From an uncultured Alistipes sp. (GTDB taxonomy: Bacteria; Bacteroidota; Bacteroidia; Bacteroidales; Rikenellaceae), in the NCBI GenBank assembly GCA_947364365.1, contig CANASP010000001.1, positions 62,001-126,000 on the forward strand: DNA of 64,000 nucleotides, in the 5' to 3' direction. How positions within the stretch are numbered: position 1 is the first letter of the stretch; the number at the start of each line of letters is the position of its first letter. A program made the translations under genes and the position numbers. The notes beneath the pieces were generated by a model. It saw only the letters and a program-made list of their open reading frames with translations. It was not told the DNA's origin and did not search any database. Below are positions 57,319 through 64,000 of the stretch, one piece after another.

Positions 57319-58620
57319 CTACCGGGCGTCGAATTCGGCCATGACGGCCTCCATCTTGCCGCGGATCTGCTGCGTGCAGAGGTTGCCGATACTCCCCTCG
57401 TGGGTGTGGTGCACCTCGCGCGTGGGGGCGTACTCGCCCCGTTGCACGGCCATGCCCACCTGCCGGTAGGCCTCGCGGAAGGGCACGCCCGCGAGCGTCA
57501 GGCGGTTGACATCCTCCACGGTGAACAGGTAGTCGTACTTGCGGTCCTCGATGATCCGCTCGTTGACCCGCAGGTGGGCGAGCATGAAGTCGCACATACG
57601 CAGCGTGCGACGGATCTCGGTCGTCGCCGGGAAGAGGATGTCCTTCAGCAGCTGCATGTCGCGGTGGTAGCCTACGGGCAGGTTGGTCGTCAGCAGCGCG
57701 ATCTCGTTGGGCACCGACTGGAGGCGGTTGCAGCGGCCGCGGATCATCTCGAAGACGTCGGGGTTCTTCTTGTGGGGCATGATGCTCGATCCGGTGGTCA
57801 GCTCGTCGGGCAGCGAGACGAAGCCGAAGTTCTGGCTCATGTAGAGGCAGAGGTCCATCGCCATGCGCCCCACCGTCGCGGCTACGGCGGCGATGGCCGC
57901 CGCTGCGGCGCGCTCGCTCTTGCCGCGGCTCATCTGCGCCGCCACGACGTTGTAGTGGAGCGTCTCGAAGCCCAGAAGGCGCGTGGTCATCGTGCGGTCG
58001 AGCGGGAACGACGACCCGTAGCCGGCGGCCGATCCCAGCGGGTTCTGGTTGGCGATATGCCAGGCGGCGGCCAGCAGGCGCATGTCGTCGACGAGCGTCT
58101 CGGCGTAGGCGCCGAACCACAGTCCGAACGACGAGGGCATGGCCACCTGCAGGTGGGTGTAGCCCGGCATCAGGATGTCGCGGTAGCGCTCGCTGAGCTC
58201 CTGGAGCCGGTCGAAGAGCGCGCGCACGTCGCCTGCGATCTGCCGCAGCTCGTCGCGCAGGAAGAGCTTGAGGTCCACGAGCACCTGGTCGTTGCGCGAG
58301 CGGCCCGAATGGATCTTCTTGCCCGCGTCGCCCAGCCGCCGCGTGAGCAGCAGTTCGACCTGCGAGTGGACGTCCTCGGTGCCGGGCTCGATCTCGAAGC
58401 GTCCGGCCTCGATCTCGGCGGCGATCTCGCGCAGCCCGGCCGTGAGCCGCTCCAGCTCGTCGCGGGTCAGCAGCCCGATCTTCTCGAGCATGGCGATGTG
58501 CGCCAGCGACCCCTCGACGTCGTAGCGCGCCAGCCGCATGTCCAGCTCGCGGTCGTCGCCCACGGTGTACTCTTCGATCATCCGGTCGGGTTCGTAGCCC
58601 TTATCCCAAAGTTTTGCCAT
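57319..58620 (-). CDS. argH: Argininosuccinate lyase
   Basis: A 433-residue enzyme that splits argininosuccinate into arginine and fumarate, the last step of arginine synthesis. The superfamily signature GSSIMPHKKNPDVFEMIRGR carries the catalytic Ser. SGRSRNDQVLVDLKLFLRDE and GYTHLQVAMPSSFG match the other two conserved regions. Typical for the shorter Bacteroidota form. Its start overlaps the argE stop by 20 bp. Confidence 0.96.
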   Translation of the reverse strand: MAKLWDKGYEPDRMIEEYTVGDDRELDMRLARYDVEGSLAHIAMLEKIGLLTRDELERLTAGLREIAAEIEAGRFEIEPGTEDVHSQVELLLTRRLGDAGKKIHSGRSRNDQVLVDLKLFLRDELRQIAGDVRALFDRLQELSERYRDILMPGYTHLQVAMPSSFGLWFGAYAETLVDDMRLLAAAWHIANQNPLGSAAGYGSSFPLDRTMTTRLLGFETLHYNVVAAQMSRGKSERAAAAAIAAVAATVGRMAMDLCLYMSQNFGFVSLPDELTTGSSIMPHKKNPDVFEMIRGRCNRLQSVPNEIALLTTNLPVGYHRDMQLLKDILFPATTEIRRTLRMCDFMLAHLRVNERIIEDRKYDYLFTVEDVNRLTLAGVPFREAYRQVGMAVQRGEYAPTREVHHTHEGSIGNLCTQQIRGKMEAVMAEFDAR

Positions 58621-59668
58621 ATTCCAAAGCGAGTTTTTCGATGAATGTTCGGTAGATGTCGATGCCCTCCCCGATCTGGGCGAGGAGGACGTATTCGTCG
58701 GCCGTGTGCGAGCGCGCCGAGTCGCCCGGGCCCATCTTGAGCGCCGGGAAGGGCATCGACGCGCGGTCGGAGAGCGTCGGCGAGACGAAGGTCGTGCGGC
58801 CCGCGGCCCGTGCGGCGCGGACGAGCGGGTGGTCGTCGGCGACGGCCGAGGCGGCGAGATGCGTCGAGCGCGGTACGGCCTCCGAGCGCATCGCCGCGCG
58901 CAGCAGGGCGACGGTCTCCTCGTTGGTGTAGGCGTCGGTCGTGCGCACGTCGACGGTGAAGCGGCAGGTGTCGGGGACGACGTTGTGCTGCGTGCCCGCG
59001 GCGATCTGCGTTACGGCGATCCCCACGGGGCCCAGCACCGCCGATTCGCGCTCGAAGTGCAGCGTGCGCAGGCGCGCGATGTCGTCGAGTGCGATGTAGA
59101 GGGCGTTGACCCCCTCGCCGCGGGCGGCGTGGCCGCTGCGTCCGCGGGCCGTGCAGTCGAGCACGACGAGCCCCCGCTCGGCGATGGCGGCCTGCATCGA
59201 GGTGGGTTCGCCCACCAGCGCCATGTCGATCTTTCCCAAGTGGGGCAGCAGCGCCCGCAACCCCTGCGCGCCCGTCACCTCCTCCTCGGCCGAGAGGGCC
59301 AGCAGCAGGTTGAACGGCAGTCGCCGGGTACGCATTTCGAGAAACACGGCCGCGAGCGCGACCAGCGACGCGCCGGCGTCGTTGCTGCCCAGGCCGTAGA
59401 GGCGGCCGTCTTCGATCGTCGGCGCGAAGGGATCGCGCGTGTAGCCCGCCGCCGGGCGCACCGTGTCGTGGTGCGAGTTCATGAGCAGCGTGGGCCGCGC
59501 GGGGTCGAATCGCTCCGAGCGGGCCCACACGTTGTTGTGGAGCCGCTGCGCCGCCGCGCCGCGTGCGGCGAGCCACTCCGCGAGCAGCGTGGCCGTCGCC
59601 TCCTCCTCGCGCGAGAACGAGGGCCGGGCGATGAGCTGTCGCAGCAGGTCGATGGCGGAGGAAACCAT
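58601..59668 (-). CDS. M20 deacylase (acetyl/succinylornithine deacylase, ArgE type)
   Basis: A 355-residue zinc peptidase-fold enzyme. Metal ligands: NSHHDTVRP (His and Asp), GSNDAGASL (Asp), SAEEEVTG (catalytic Glu and ligand Glu). Within the arg block it should remove the acyl group from N-acyl-citrulline (or ornithine). In Bacteroidota this is the step after ArgF', so N-succinyl- or N-acetylcitrulline is the likely substrate. It is coupled to argH. Confidence 0.9.
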   Translation of the reverse strand: MVSSAIDLLRQLIARPSFSREEEATATLLAEWLAARGAAAQRLHNNVWARSERFDPARPTLLMNSHHDTVRPAAGYTRDPFAPTIEDGRLYGLGSNDAGASLVALAAVFLEMRTRRLPFNLLLALSAEEEVTGAQGLRALLPHLGKIDMALVGEPTSMQAAIAERGLVVLDCTARGRSGHAARGEGVNALYIALDDIARLRTLHFERESAVLGPVGIAVTQIAAGTQHNVVPDTCRFTVDVRTTDAYTNEETVALLRAAMRSEAVPRSTHLAASAVADDHPLVRAARAAGRTTFVSPTLSDRASMPFPALKMGPGDSARSHTADEYVLLAQIGEGIDIYRTFIEKLALEYGKTLG

Positions 59669-59698
59669 ATTGAAAATTAAAAATTGAAAATTGAAAAT
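59669..59698 (-). repeat. AT-rich ATTGAAAAT triplet repeat before the argE start
   Basis: ATTGAAAAT occurs at 59669, 59683 and 59690 (the last two overlap), directly against the argE ATG. Read as mRNA it is an A/U-only leader (repeats of TTTTCAAT). It stands out from the 70 percent GC surroundings and may aid translation without a Shine-Dalgarno. Confidence 0.6.
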
Positions 59699-59725
59699 GG
59701 GGCGGCGGTTCGCAATGCGGCCGGC

Positions 59726-59787
59726 AGTCCGTAGCCGGCAGAGGCGCGAGCCGAAGCGGGCGGCCCTCCGCCTGGGGAGACTACGGG
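59726..59787. repeat. Dispersed GC-rich inverted repeat, diverged copy G
   Basis: CAGTCCGTAGCCGGCAGAGG (59726-59745) faces CCTCCGCCTGGGGAGACTAC and GGG (ending 59787). The arm ends (CCGTAG/CTACGG) match each other and copy E. The 59699-60014 gap between argB and argE is otherwise non-coding, with several GC-rich hairpins and no clear promoter. Confidence 0.55.
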
Positions 59788-60014
59788 CTATGCGGCTCCG
59801 TGAGCTGCCATTTTTCCGCAGGCAGCCGGATTTCGCCTTCCGCGTCCGACGCTTTCGGCTCGTAAGAGCCGGCGGGCCGCAGTCGCCGGCGGCTTTCGGT
59901 CCGCGACGTCGCCGCGCCGGGTCTGTCGCTATCCGCGCTGCCGCGCAACGTCCGGTAGCACTTCCCGTTTCCGGCCGGTGTGTCCGTCGCTGGAAGCCGA
60001 AAGGCGTGCGCGGC

Positions 60015-60800
60015 CTATTCCGCAGCAGCGGCCCGCAGCGTCGTACCCTTCGTGCCGCAGAGGTCGGTCGCGTGGGTGATCTTCACGCTCCGCACCCCTT
60101 CGGCTATGGCCTTCAGTGCGTTCTCGATCTTGGGCAGCATGCCGCCCGAGACCACCCCTTCGGTCCGCAGCGCGGCGAACGACGCGGGCGTGATCTCGCC
60201 GATGACGCTCCCCTCGTCGGCCGGGTCGCGCAGCACGCCCGCCTTCTCGAAGCAGAAGACCAGGTCGGTCGGCGCGATGCGTGCGGCACCGAGCGCCAGG
60301 GCCGAGGCCACGCTGTCGGCGTTGCAGTTGAGCAGCTCGCCCGCGCCGTCGTGCATGATCGCCGGCAGCACGGGCGTCAGGCCCGCGTCGAGCAGCCGCG
60401 CGAGCAGCCGATCGTCGACCCGCTCGATGTCGCCCACGAAGCCGTAGTCGACGGGCGCGGCCGGACGACGGCGCGCCCTGACGATGTCGCCGTCGGCGCC
60501 CGATAGCCCGATCGCGTTGCACCCCGCGGCCTGCAACCCCGCGACGATCCGCTTGTTGACCAGTCCGGCGTAGACCATCGTCACCACGTCGAGCGTCGCG
60601 CGGTCGGTCACGCGCCGTCCGTCGATCATCTCCACCTTCAGCTCCAGCCGCTGGGCCATGCGCGTGGCGAGCTTGCCGCCGCCGTGGACGAGGATCTTCG
60701 CCCCGTCGAGCGCCGCGAAATCCTTCAGGAAGCGGCGCAGCGCGGTCTGGTCGTCGATGACGTTGCCGCCGATCTTCACCACCGTGATCCGTTCCGTCAT
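60015..60800 (-). CDS. argB: Acetylglutamate kinase (N-acylglutamate kinase)
   Basis: A 261-residue amino-acid-kinase enzyme for the second step of arginine synthesis. Start ITVVKIGGNVIDD (Lys), then LVHGGGKLATRM, MVYAGLVNKRIVAGL and NADSVASALAL, with CFEKAGVLRDP and KITHATDLCGTKGTT near the C-terminus. In ArgF' organisms it may phosphorylate N-succinylglutamate. It overlaps argF' by 4 bp. Confidence 0.94.
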   Translation of the reverse strand: MTERITVVKIGGNVIDDQTALRRFLKDFAALDGAKILVHGGGKLATRMAQRLELKVEMIDGRRVTDRATLDVVTMVYAGLVNKRIVAGLQAAGCNAIGLSGADGDIVRARRRPAAPVDYGFVGDIERVDDRLLARLLDAGLTPVLPAIMHDGAGELLNCNADSVASALALGAARIAPTDLVFCFEKAGVLRDPADEGSVIGEITPASFAALRTEGVVSGGMLPKIENALKAIAEGVRSVKITHATDLCGTKGTTLRAAAAE

Positions 60801-61753
60801 CGCAGTCCCTCCAGCAGTCGTTTCAGTACCACCTGGGCCGAGATCTCGCGGTTGGCCGCCTCGGGGATCACCAGCGAACGGGGCGACTCGATCACCTCGT
60901 CGGTGACGATCATGTTGCGCCGGACGGGCAGGCAGTGCATGAAGAACGCATTGTCGGTGAGGGCCATCTTCTCGCTGTCGACGGTCCACGCGCGGTCGCG
61001 CGAGAGGACCTGGCCGTAGTGGGGATCGGCCCACGCCGACCAGTTCTTGGCATAGACGAAGTCGGCCCCCTCGAGCGCCTTGCGCTGGTCGTACTCCACG
61101 CGGGCGCCGCCCACGAAGCGCTGGTCGAGCTCGTAGCCCTCGGGGTGGGTGATGACGAAGTCGTAGCCGGCGGCGTTCATCCACTCGGCGAACGAGTTGG
61201 GCACGGCCTGCGGCAGCGCGTTGGGGTGGGGGGCCCACGTCATGACCACCTTGGGACGCTCCTTGGTCTTGTGCTCCTCGATGGTGATCAGGTCGGCGAA
61301 GCTCTGCAGCGGGTGGCGCGTGGCGGCCTCCATCGAGAAGACGGGGCGGCCCGAGTAGCGGATGAACTGCTCGATGACGCGCTCCTCGTAGTCCTCGGCC
61401 TTGTCGCGCAGGCCGGCGAACGAGCGCACGCCTATGATGTCGCAGTACGACCCCATCACCGGGATCGCTTCGAGCAGGTGCTCGGCCTTGTCGCCGTCCA
61501 TCACCACGCCGCGCTCGGTCTCGAGCTTCCAGGCACCCTGGTTGACGTCGAGCACCATGACGTTCATCCCCAGGTTCATCGCCGCCTTCTGCGTCGACAG
61601 ACGCGTGCGCAGGCTCGAATTGAAGAAGAGCATCAGCAGCGTGCGGTTGCGGCCCAGCTCCGCATGGCGGAAGCGGTCGCACTTGATCTCAAGCGCCTCG
61701 GCGACGGCCGCTTTCAGGTCGCCGATATCTTCTACGCAGGTGAACTTTTTCAT
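60797..61753 (-). CDS. argF': N-succinylornithine carbamoyltransferase (ArgF')
   Basis: A 318-residue transcarbamylase. FFNSSLRTRLSTQKAA (43-58) binds carbamoyl phosphate (STRT-like), LNLGMNVMVLDVNQGAWK-type sequence follows, and FFMHCLPVRRNM is near the end. As I remember the Bacteroides fragilis enzyme, nearly the same sequence carries Pro90, which admits succinyl groups; here residue 90 is Ala (GDKAEHLLEA). Ala at that place is also compatible with succinylornithine use. It makes N-succinylcitrulline. Coupled to argD and argB by 4-bp overlaps. Confidence 0.93.
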   Translation of the reverse strand: MKKFTCVEDIGDLKAAVAEALEIKCDRFRHAELGRNRTLLMLFFNSSLRTRLSTQKAAMNLGMNVMVLDVNQGAWKLETERGVVMDGDKAEHLLEAIPVMGSYCDIIGVRSFAGLRDKAEDYEERVIEQFIRYSGRPVFSMEAATRHPLQSFADLITIEEHKTKERPKVVMTWAPHPNALPQAVPNSFAEWMNAAGYDFVITHPEGYELDQRFVGGARVEYDQRKALEGADFVYAKNWSAWADPHYGQVLSRDRAWTVDSEKMALTDNAFFMHCLPVRRNMIVTDEVIESPRSLVIPEAANREISAQVVLKRLLEGLR

Positions 61754-62874
61754 CGCAGGGTCTTTTTGAATGCGTCGAGGAAACGGTCGGCCAGCTCGCG
61801 CGTGAGCGTGAGCGCCGGCAGCAGCCGGACGGTCGAGGCGCCCGCGCCGCCCGTGAATACGTGCTGCTCGAAGAGCAGGCGGCGGCGCAGTTCGGGGCCC
61901 GATCCCTCGATCTCGATGCCGATCATCAGGCCGCGGCCGCGGACCTCCTTCACGCCGTCGATGCGGGCGAGCTCGGCGAGCAGGTAGGCGCCCACCTCGG
62001 CGGCGTTCTCCACCAAATGGTCGCGCCCGATGACGTCGAGCACGGCGATCGCCGCGGCGCACGCCAGGTGGTTGCCCCCGAAGGTCGTGCCCAGCATCCC
62101 CGCCCGTGCCTCGAAGAGGGGCGAGATGAGCACGCCGCCTATGGGGAAGCCGTTGCCCATGCCCTTGGCCGTGGTGACCAGATCGGGCCGGATGCCGGCC
62201 TCGTGGTGGGCGAAGAAGCGCCCCGTGCGGCCGTAGCCCGACTGGATCTCGTCCAGTATGAGCACCGTGCCCGTGGCCGAGGCCGCCTCGCGCACGCCGC
62301 GCAGGAAGTCGTCGGTGGGGCAGTGGATGCCCGCCACGCCCTGGATGCCCTCGACGATGACGGCGGCGAACGCGCGCGTCGCGAGCTTCGCACGGACGGC
62401 CTCCAGGTTGTTCAGCGGCACGAACTCCACGTTGTCGGTGCGGTTGAACGGCGCCGAAATCGCCGGGTTGTCGGTCGCCGCCACGGCGCCCGACGTGCGG
62501 CCGTGGAAGGCCTTGCCCATTGCCAGCACCTTGGCGCGCCCCGTGTGGAACGAGGCGAGCTTCAGGGCGTTCTCGTTGGCCTCGGCCCCCGAGTTGCAGA
62601 GGAAGAGGGCGTAGTCGTCGTAGCCCGAGAGGCGCCCGAGCCGCTCGGCGAGCTTCGTCTGGAGCGAGTTCTCGACCGAGTTGGAGTAGAATCCCAGCCG
62701 GGAGACCTGCTCCTGAACGGCCCGCACGTAGTCCTCCTGCGCGTGGCCGATCGAGATCACGGCGTGGCCGCCGTAGAGGTCGAGGTACTCCGTTCCCGCC
62801 GCGTCGTAGACGAAGTTGCCGCATCCGCGGACGGGCTCGACGGGGTAGAGCGAATATACGTTGAAAAGATTCAT
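61750..62874 (-). CDS. argD: Acetyl/succinylornithine aminotransferase
   Basis: A 374-residue PLP enzyme from ATG 62874 (MNLFNVYSLYPVEP). Signatures: DLYGGHAVISIGHAQEDYVR, FLCNSGAEANENALKLASFH, AFHGRTSGA, ILDEIQSGYGRTGRFFAHH (Asp for PLP) and TTAKGMGNGFPIGG (Schiff-base Lys). It converts N-acylglutamate semialdehyde to N-acylornithine. It overlaps argF' by 4 bp and follows argC by 28 bp. Confidence 0.96.
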   Translation of the reverse strand: MNLFNVYSLYPVEPVRGCGNFVYDAAGTEYLDLYGGHAVISIGHAQEDYVRAVQEQVSRLGFYSNSVENSLQTKLAERLGRLSGYDDYALFLCNSGAEANENALKLASFHTGRAKVLAMGKAFHGRTSGAVAATDNPAISAPFNRTDNVEFVPLNNLEAVRAKLATRAFAAVIVEGIQGVAGIHCPTDDFLRGVREAASATGTVLILDEIQSGYGRTGRFFAHHEAGIRPDLVTTAKGMGNGFPIGGVLISPLFEARAGMLGTTFGGNHLACAAAIAVLDVIGRDHLVENAAEVGAYLLAELARIDGVKEVRGRGLMIGIEIEGSGPELRRRLLFEQHVFTGGAGASTVRLLPALTLTRELADRFLDAFKKTLR

Positions 62875-62902
62875 TGTTCCGTTTTTTCGTTTTGGCAAAA
62901 CA

Positions 62903-63865
62903 CTAAAAAGCACTGGCCTTGAGCCGCAGGCCCTCCTTCTCGTCGAGGCCGAACAGAAGGTTCATGTTCTGCACGGCCTGTCCCGAGGCCCCCTTGAGCA
63001 GGTTGTCGATCGCCGCCACGATGTGGGCCTTGCCGTCGTAGGAGGCCACTTCGAGCAGCGCCTTGTTGGTGTTGACCACCTGCTTGAGGTCCACGCCGCG
63101 CGGCGCCAGCGCCGTGAAGGCCGCCGAGGCGTAGTAGTCGGCGTAGAGCCTGCGCAGCGCCTCCGTCTCCAGCTCGCAGCGCGTGTAGACGCTCGCCAGG
63201 ATGCCGCGCGTGAAGTCGCCGCGCATCGGCACGAAGTTGACCGCGCGGTCGAACGCCGGATCGAGGTGCCGCAGCGTGCGGCCGATCTCCAGCAGATGCT
63301 GGTGCGTGAAGGCCTTGTAGACCGAGAGGTTCGACGCCCGCCAGCTGAAGTGGGTCGTGGCCGAGGGTTTCACCCCCGCGCCTGTCGAGCCCGTCACGGC
63401 CGTCACGTGCACCTCGTCGCGGAGCAGCCCCGCGGCGGCCAGCGGCAGCAGCGCCAGCTGGATCGCCGTGGCGAAGCAGCCGGGGTTGGCCACGCGCCGC
63501 GCCGTGCGGATGCGCTCGCGCTGCCACTCGGGCAGCCCGTAGACGAATCCTTCGCTCTGGTCGCGGAAGTCCTGCGCCAGGTCGATGATCCGCAGGTCGG
63601 CCGGTATGTCGGTCGTCTGGAGCCACGTGCGGCTCTGCCCGTGGGCCGAGCAGAGAAACAGCACGTCGATCGCCCCGAGGTCGTATTCCGCGCAGAAGCG
63701 CAGGTCGGTGTCGCCCTCCAGTCCGCCGTGGATGTCGGCGAGGCGGTTGCCCGCGTTCGAGGTCGAGTGGACGAACCCGATCTCGACGGAGGGGTGGTTC
63801 ACCAGAAGCCGCAGGAGCTCGCCGGCCGTGTAGCCGGCGCCTCCGATGATGCCTGCGCGGATCAT
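62903..63865 (-). CDS. argC: N-acetyl-gamma-glutamyl-phosphate reductase
   Basis: A 320-residue NADPH-dependent dehydrogenase from ATG 63865. GIIGGAGYTAGELLRLLVNH is the dinucleotide fold. VANPGCFATAIQLALLPL contains the active-site Cys. TGSTGAGVKPSATTHFSWR and MRGDFTRGILASVY complete the family pattern. It overlaps argG by 4 bp. Confidence 0.96.
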   Translation of the reverse strand: MIRAGIIGGAGYTAGELLRLLVNHPSVEIGFVHSTSNAGNRLADIHGGLEGDTDLRFCAEYDLGAIDVLFLCSAHGQSRTWLQTTDIPADLRIIDLAQDFRDQSEGFVYGLPEWQRERIRTARRVANPGCFATAIQLALLPLAAAGLLRDEVHVTAVTGSTGAGVKPSATTHFSWRASNLSVYKAFTHQHLLEIGRTLRHLDPAFDRAVNFVPMRGDFTRGILASVYTRCELETEALRRLYADYYASAAFTALAPRGVDLKQVVNTNKALLEVASYDGKAHIVAAIDNLLKGASGQAVQNMNLLFGLDEKEGLRLKASAF

Positions 63866-64000
63866 TTCTTGTTGCGTTTCTGAACGTTGTGGTAGATCTT
63901 GATCTGGTTGCCGAGGATCTTGGTGAAGCCCTTCACGTCGTCGGCCGTCCACGCCTTGTTCACCTCGCCGTACTCGCCGAAGTCGGTCTTCATCAGGTCG
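63862..64000 (-). CDS. argG: Argininosuccinate synthase, C-terminal fragment
   Basis: The last 45 codons of a gene entering from the right edge. The translated tail includes FGEYGEVNKAWTADDVKG and KILGNQIKIYHNV, ending KRNKK, which resembles the C-terminus of Bacteroidota argininosuccinate synthase, and the gene order (argG before argC) fits. The stop overlaps the argC start. Only a partial gene, so identity rests on this short match and context. Confidence 0.75.
   Translation of the reverse strand, partial: DLMKTDFGEYGEVNKAWTADDVKGFTKILGNQIKIYHNVQKRNKK

Overview
This window looks like a chromosomal segment of a GC-rich member of the Bacteroidota, most likely Alistipes or a close relative in the Rikenellaceae. 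The taxon is inferred from gene content, not from a database search. Supporting signs are promoters of the Bacteroidota type (TTTG, about 20 nt, TAnnTTTG), almost no Shine-Dalgarno sequences, a B-type SdhCAB complex, an ArgF'-type succinylornithine carbamoyltransferase, an HU-SPOR fusion protein, and a PspC/DUF2807/PadR operon.

Positions 1 to about 11,690 are the right end of an integrated prophage-like element with visibly lower GC. Leftward genes run from small early proteins (10.7-9.7 kb) through a 1059-residue primase-helicase and a C5 DNA methyltransferase to a virion-type module (S49 protease, putative major capsid) that continues past the left edge. An iteron-like array of TGTAGGT words in two opposed arms lies at 3.7-3.9 kb. 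A divergent XRE regulator and a partner gene sit at the right end. The element ends in a copy of a tRNA 3' end followed by that tRNA's terminator, a likely att site. No integrase is in the window.

From 11.7 kb the sequence is GC-rich host core genome. 12-24 kb: a tiny basic protein, DsbD, a GT2 enzyme, a PfkB kinase plus PfkA, a six-gene PspC/PadR/DUF2807 envelope-stress-type operon, and an ECF sigma factor translationally coupled to a membrane/beta-barrel protein. 24-34 kb: tRNA-Arg, a degenerate S24-type regulator, riboflavin synthase, a histidine kinase, Lgt, HU-SPOR, GtrA, TsaB, HAD phosphatase, SmpB, DnaG. 34-46 kb: succinate dehydrogenase/fumarate reductase (with a duplicated sdhB tail downstream), FthC, a patatin phospholipase, tRNA-Leu, UvrC, LysO, AsmA, GNAT. 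46-53 kb: polyprenol-phosphate mannosyltransferase, GtrA, an ArnT-like transferase, small membrane proteins, an AbiH-type phage-defence protein, tRNA-Ser. 53-57 kb: L21/L27, then an unusual three-gene unit (pseudo-receiver, HEAT-like membrane protein, degenerate glycosyltransferase), then CysQ. 57-64 kb: an arginine biosynthesis block argG-argC-argD-argF'-argB-(gap)-argE-argH.

Gaps after gene ends repeatedly hold a GC-rich inverted-repeat element (at least three strong copies and four weaker ones). The most interesting items are the three-gene unit at 53.9-56.1 kb, the prophage iteron array and att site, the repeat-built target domain of the methyltransferase, the inactive-looking S24 regulator, and the dispersed inverted repeat.
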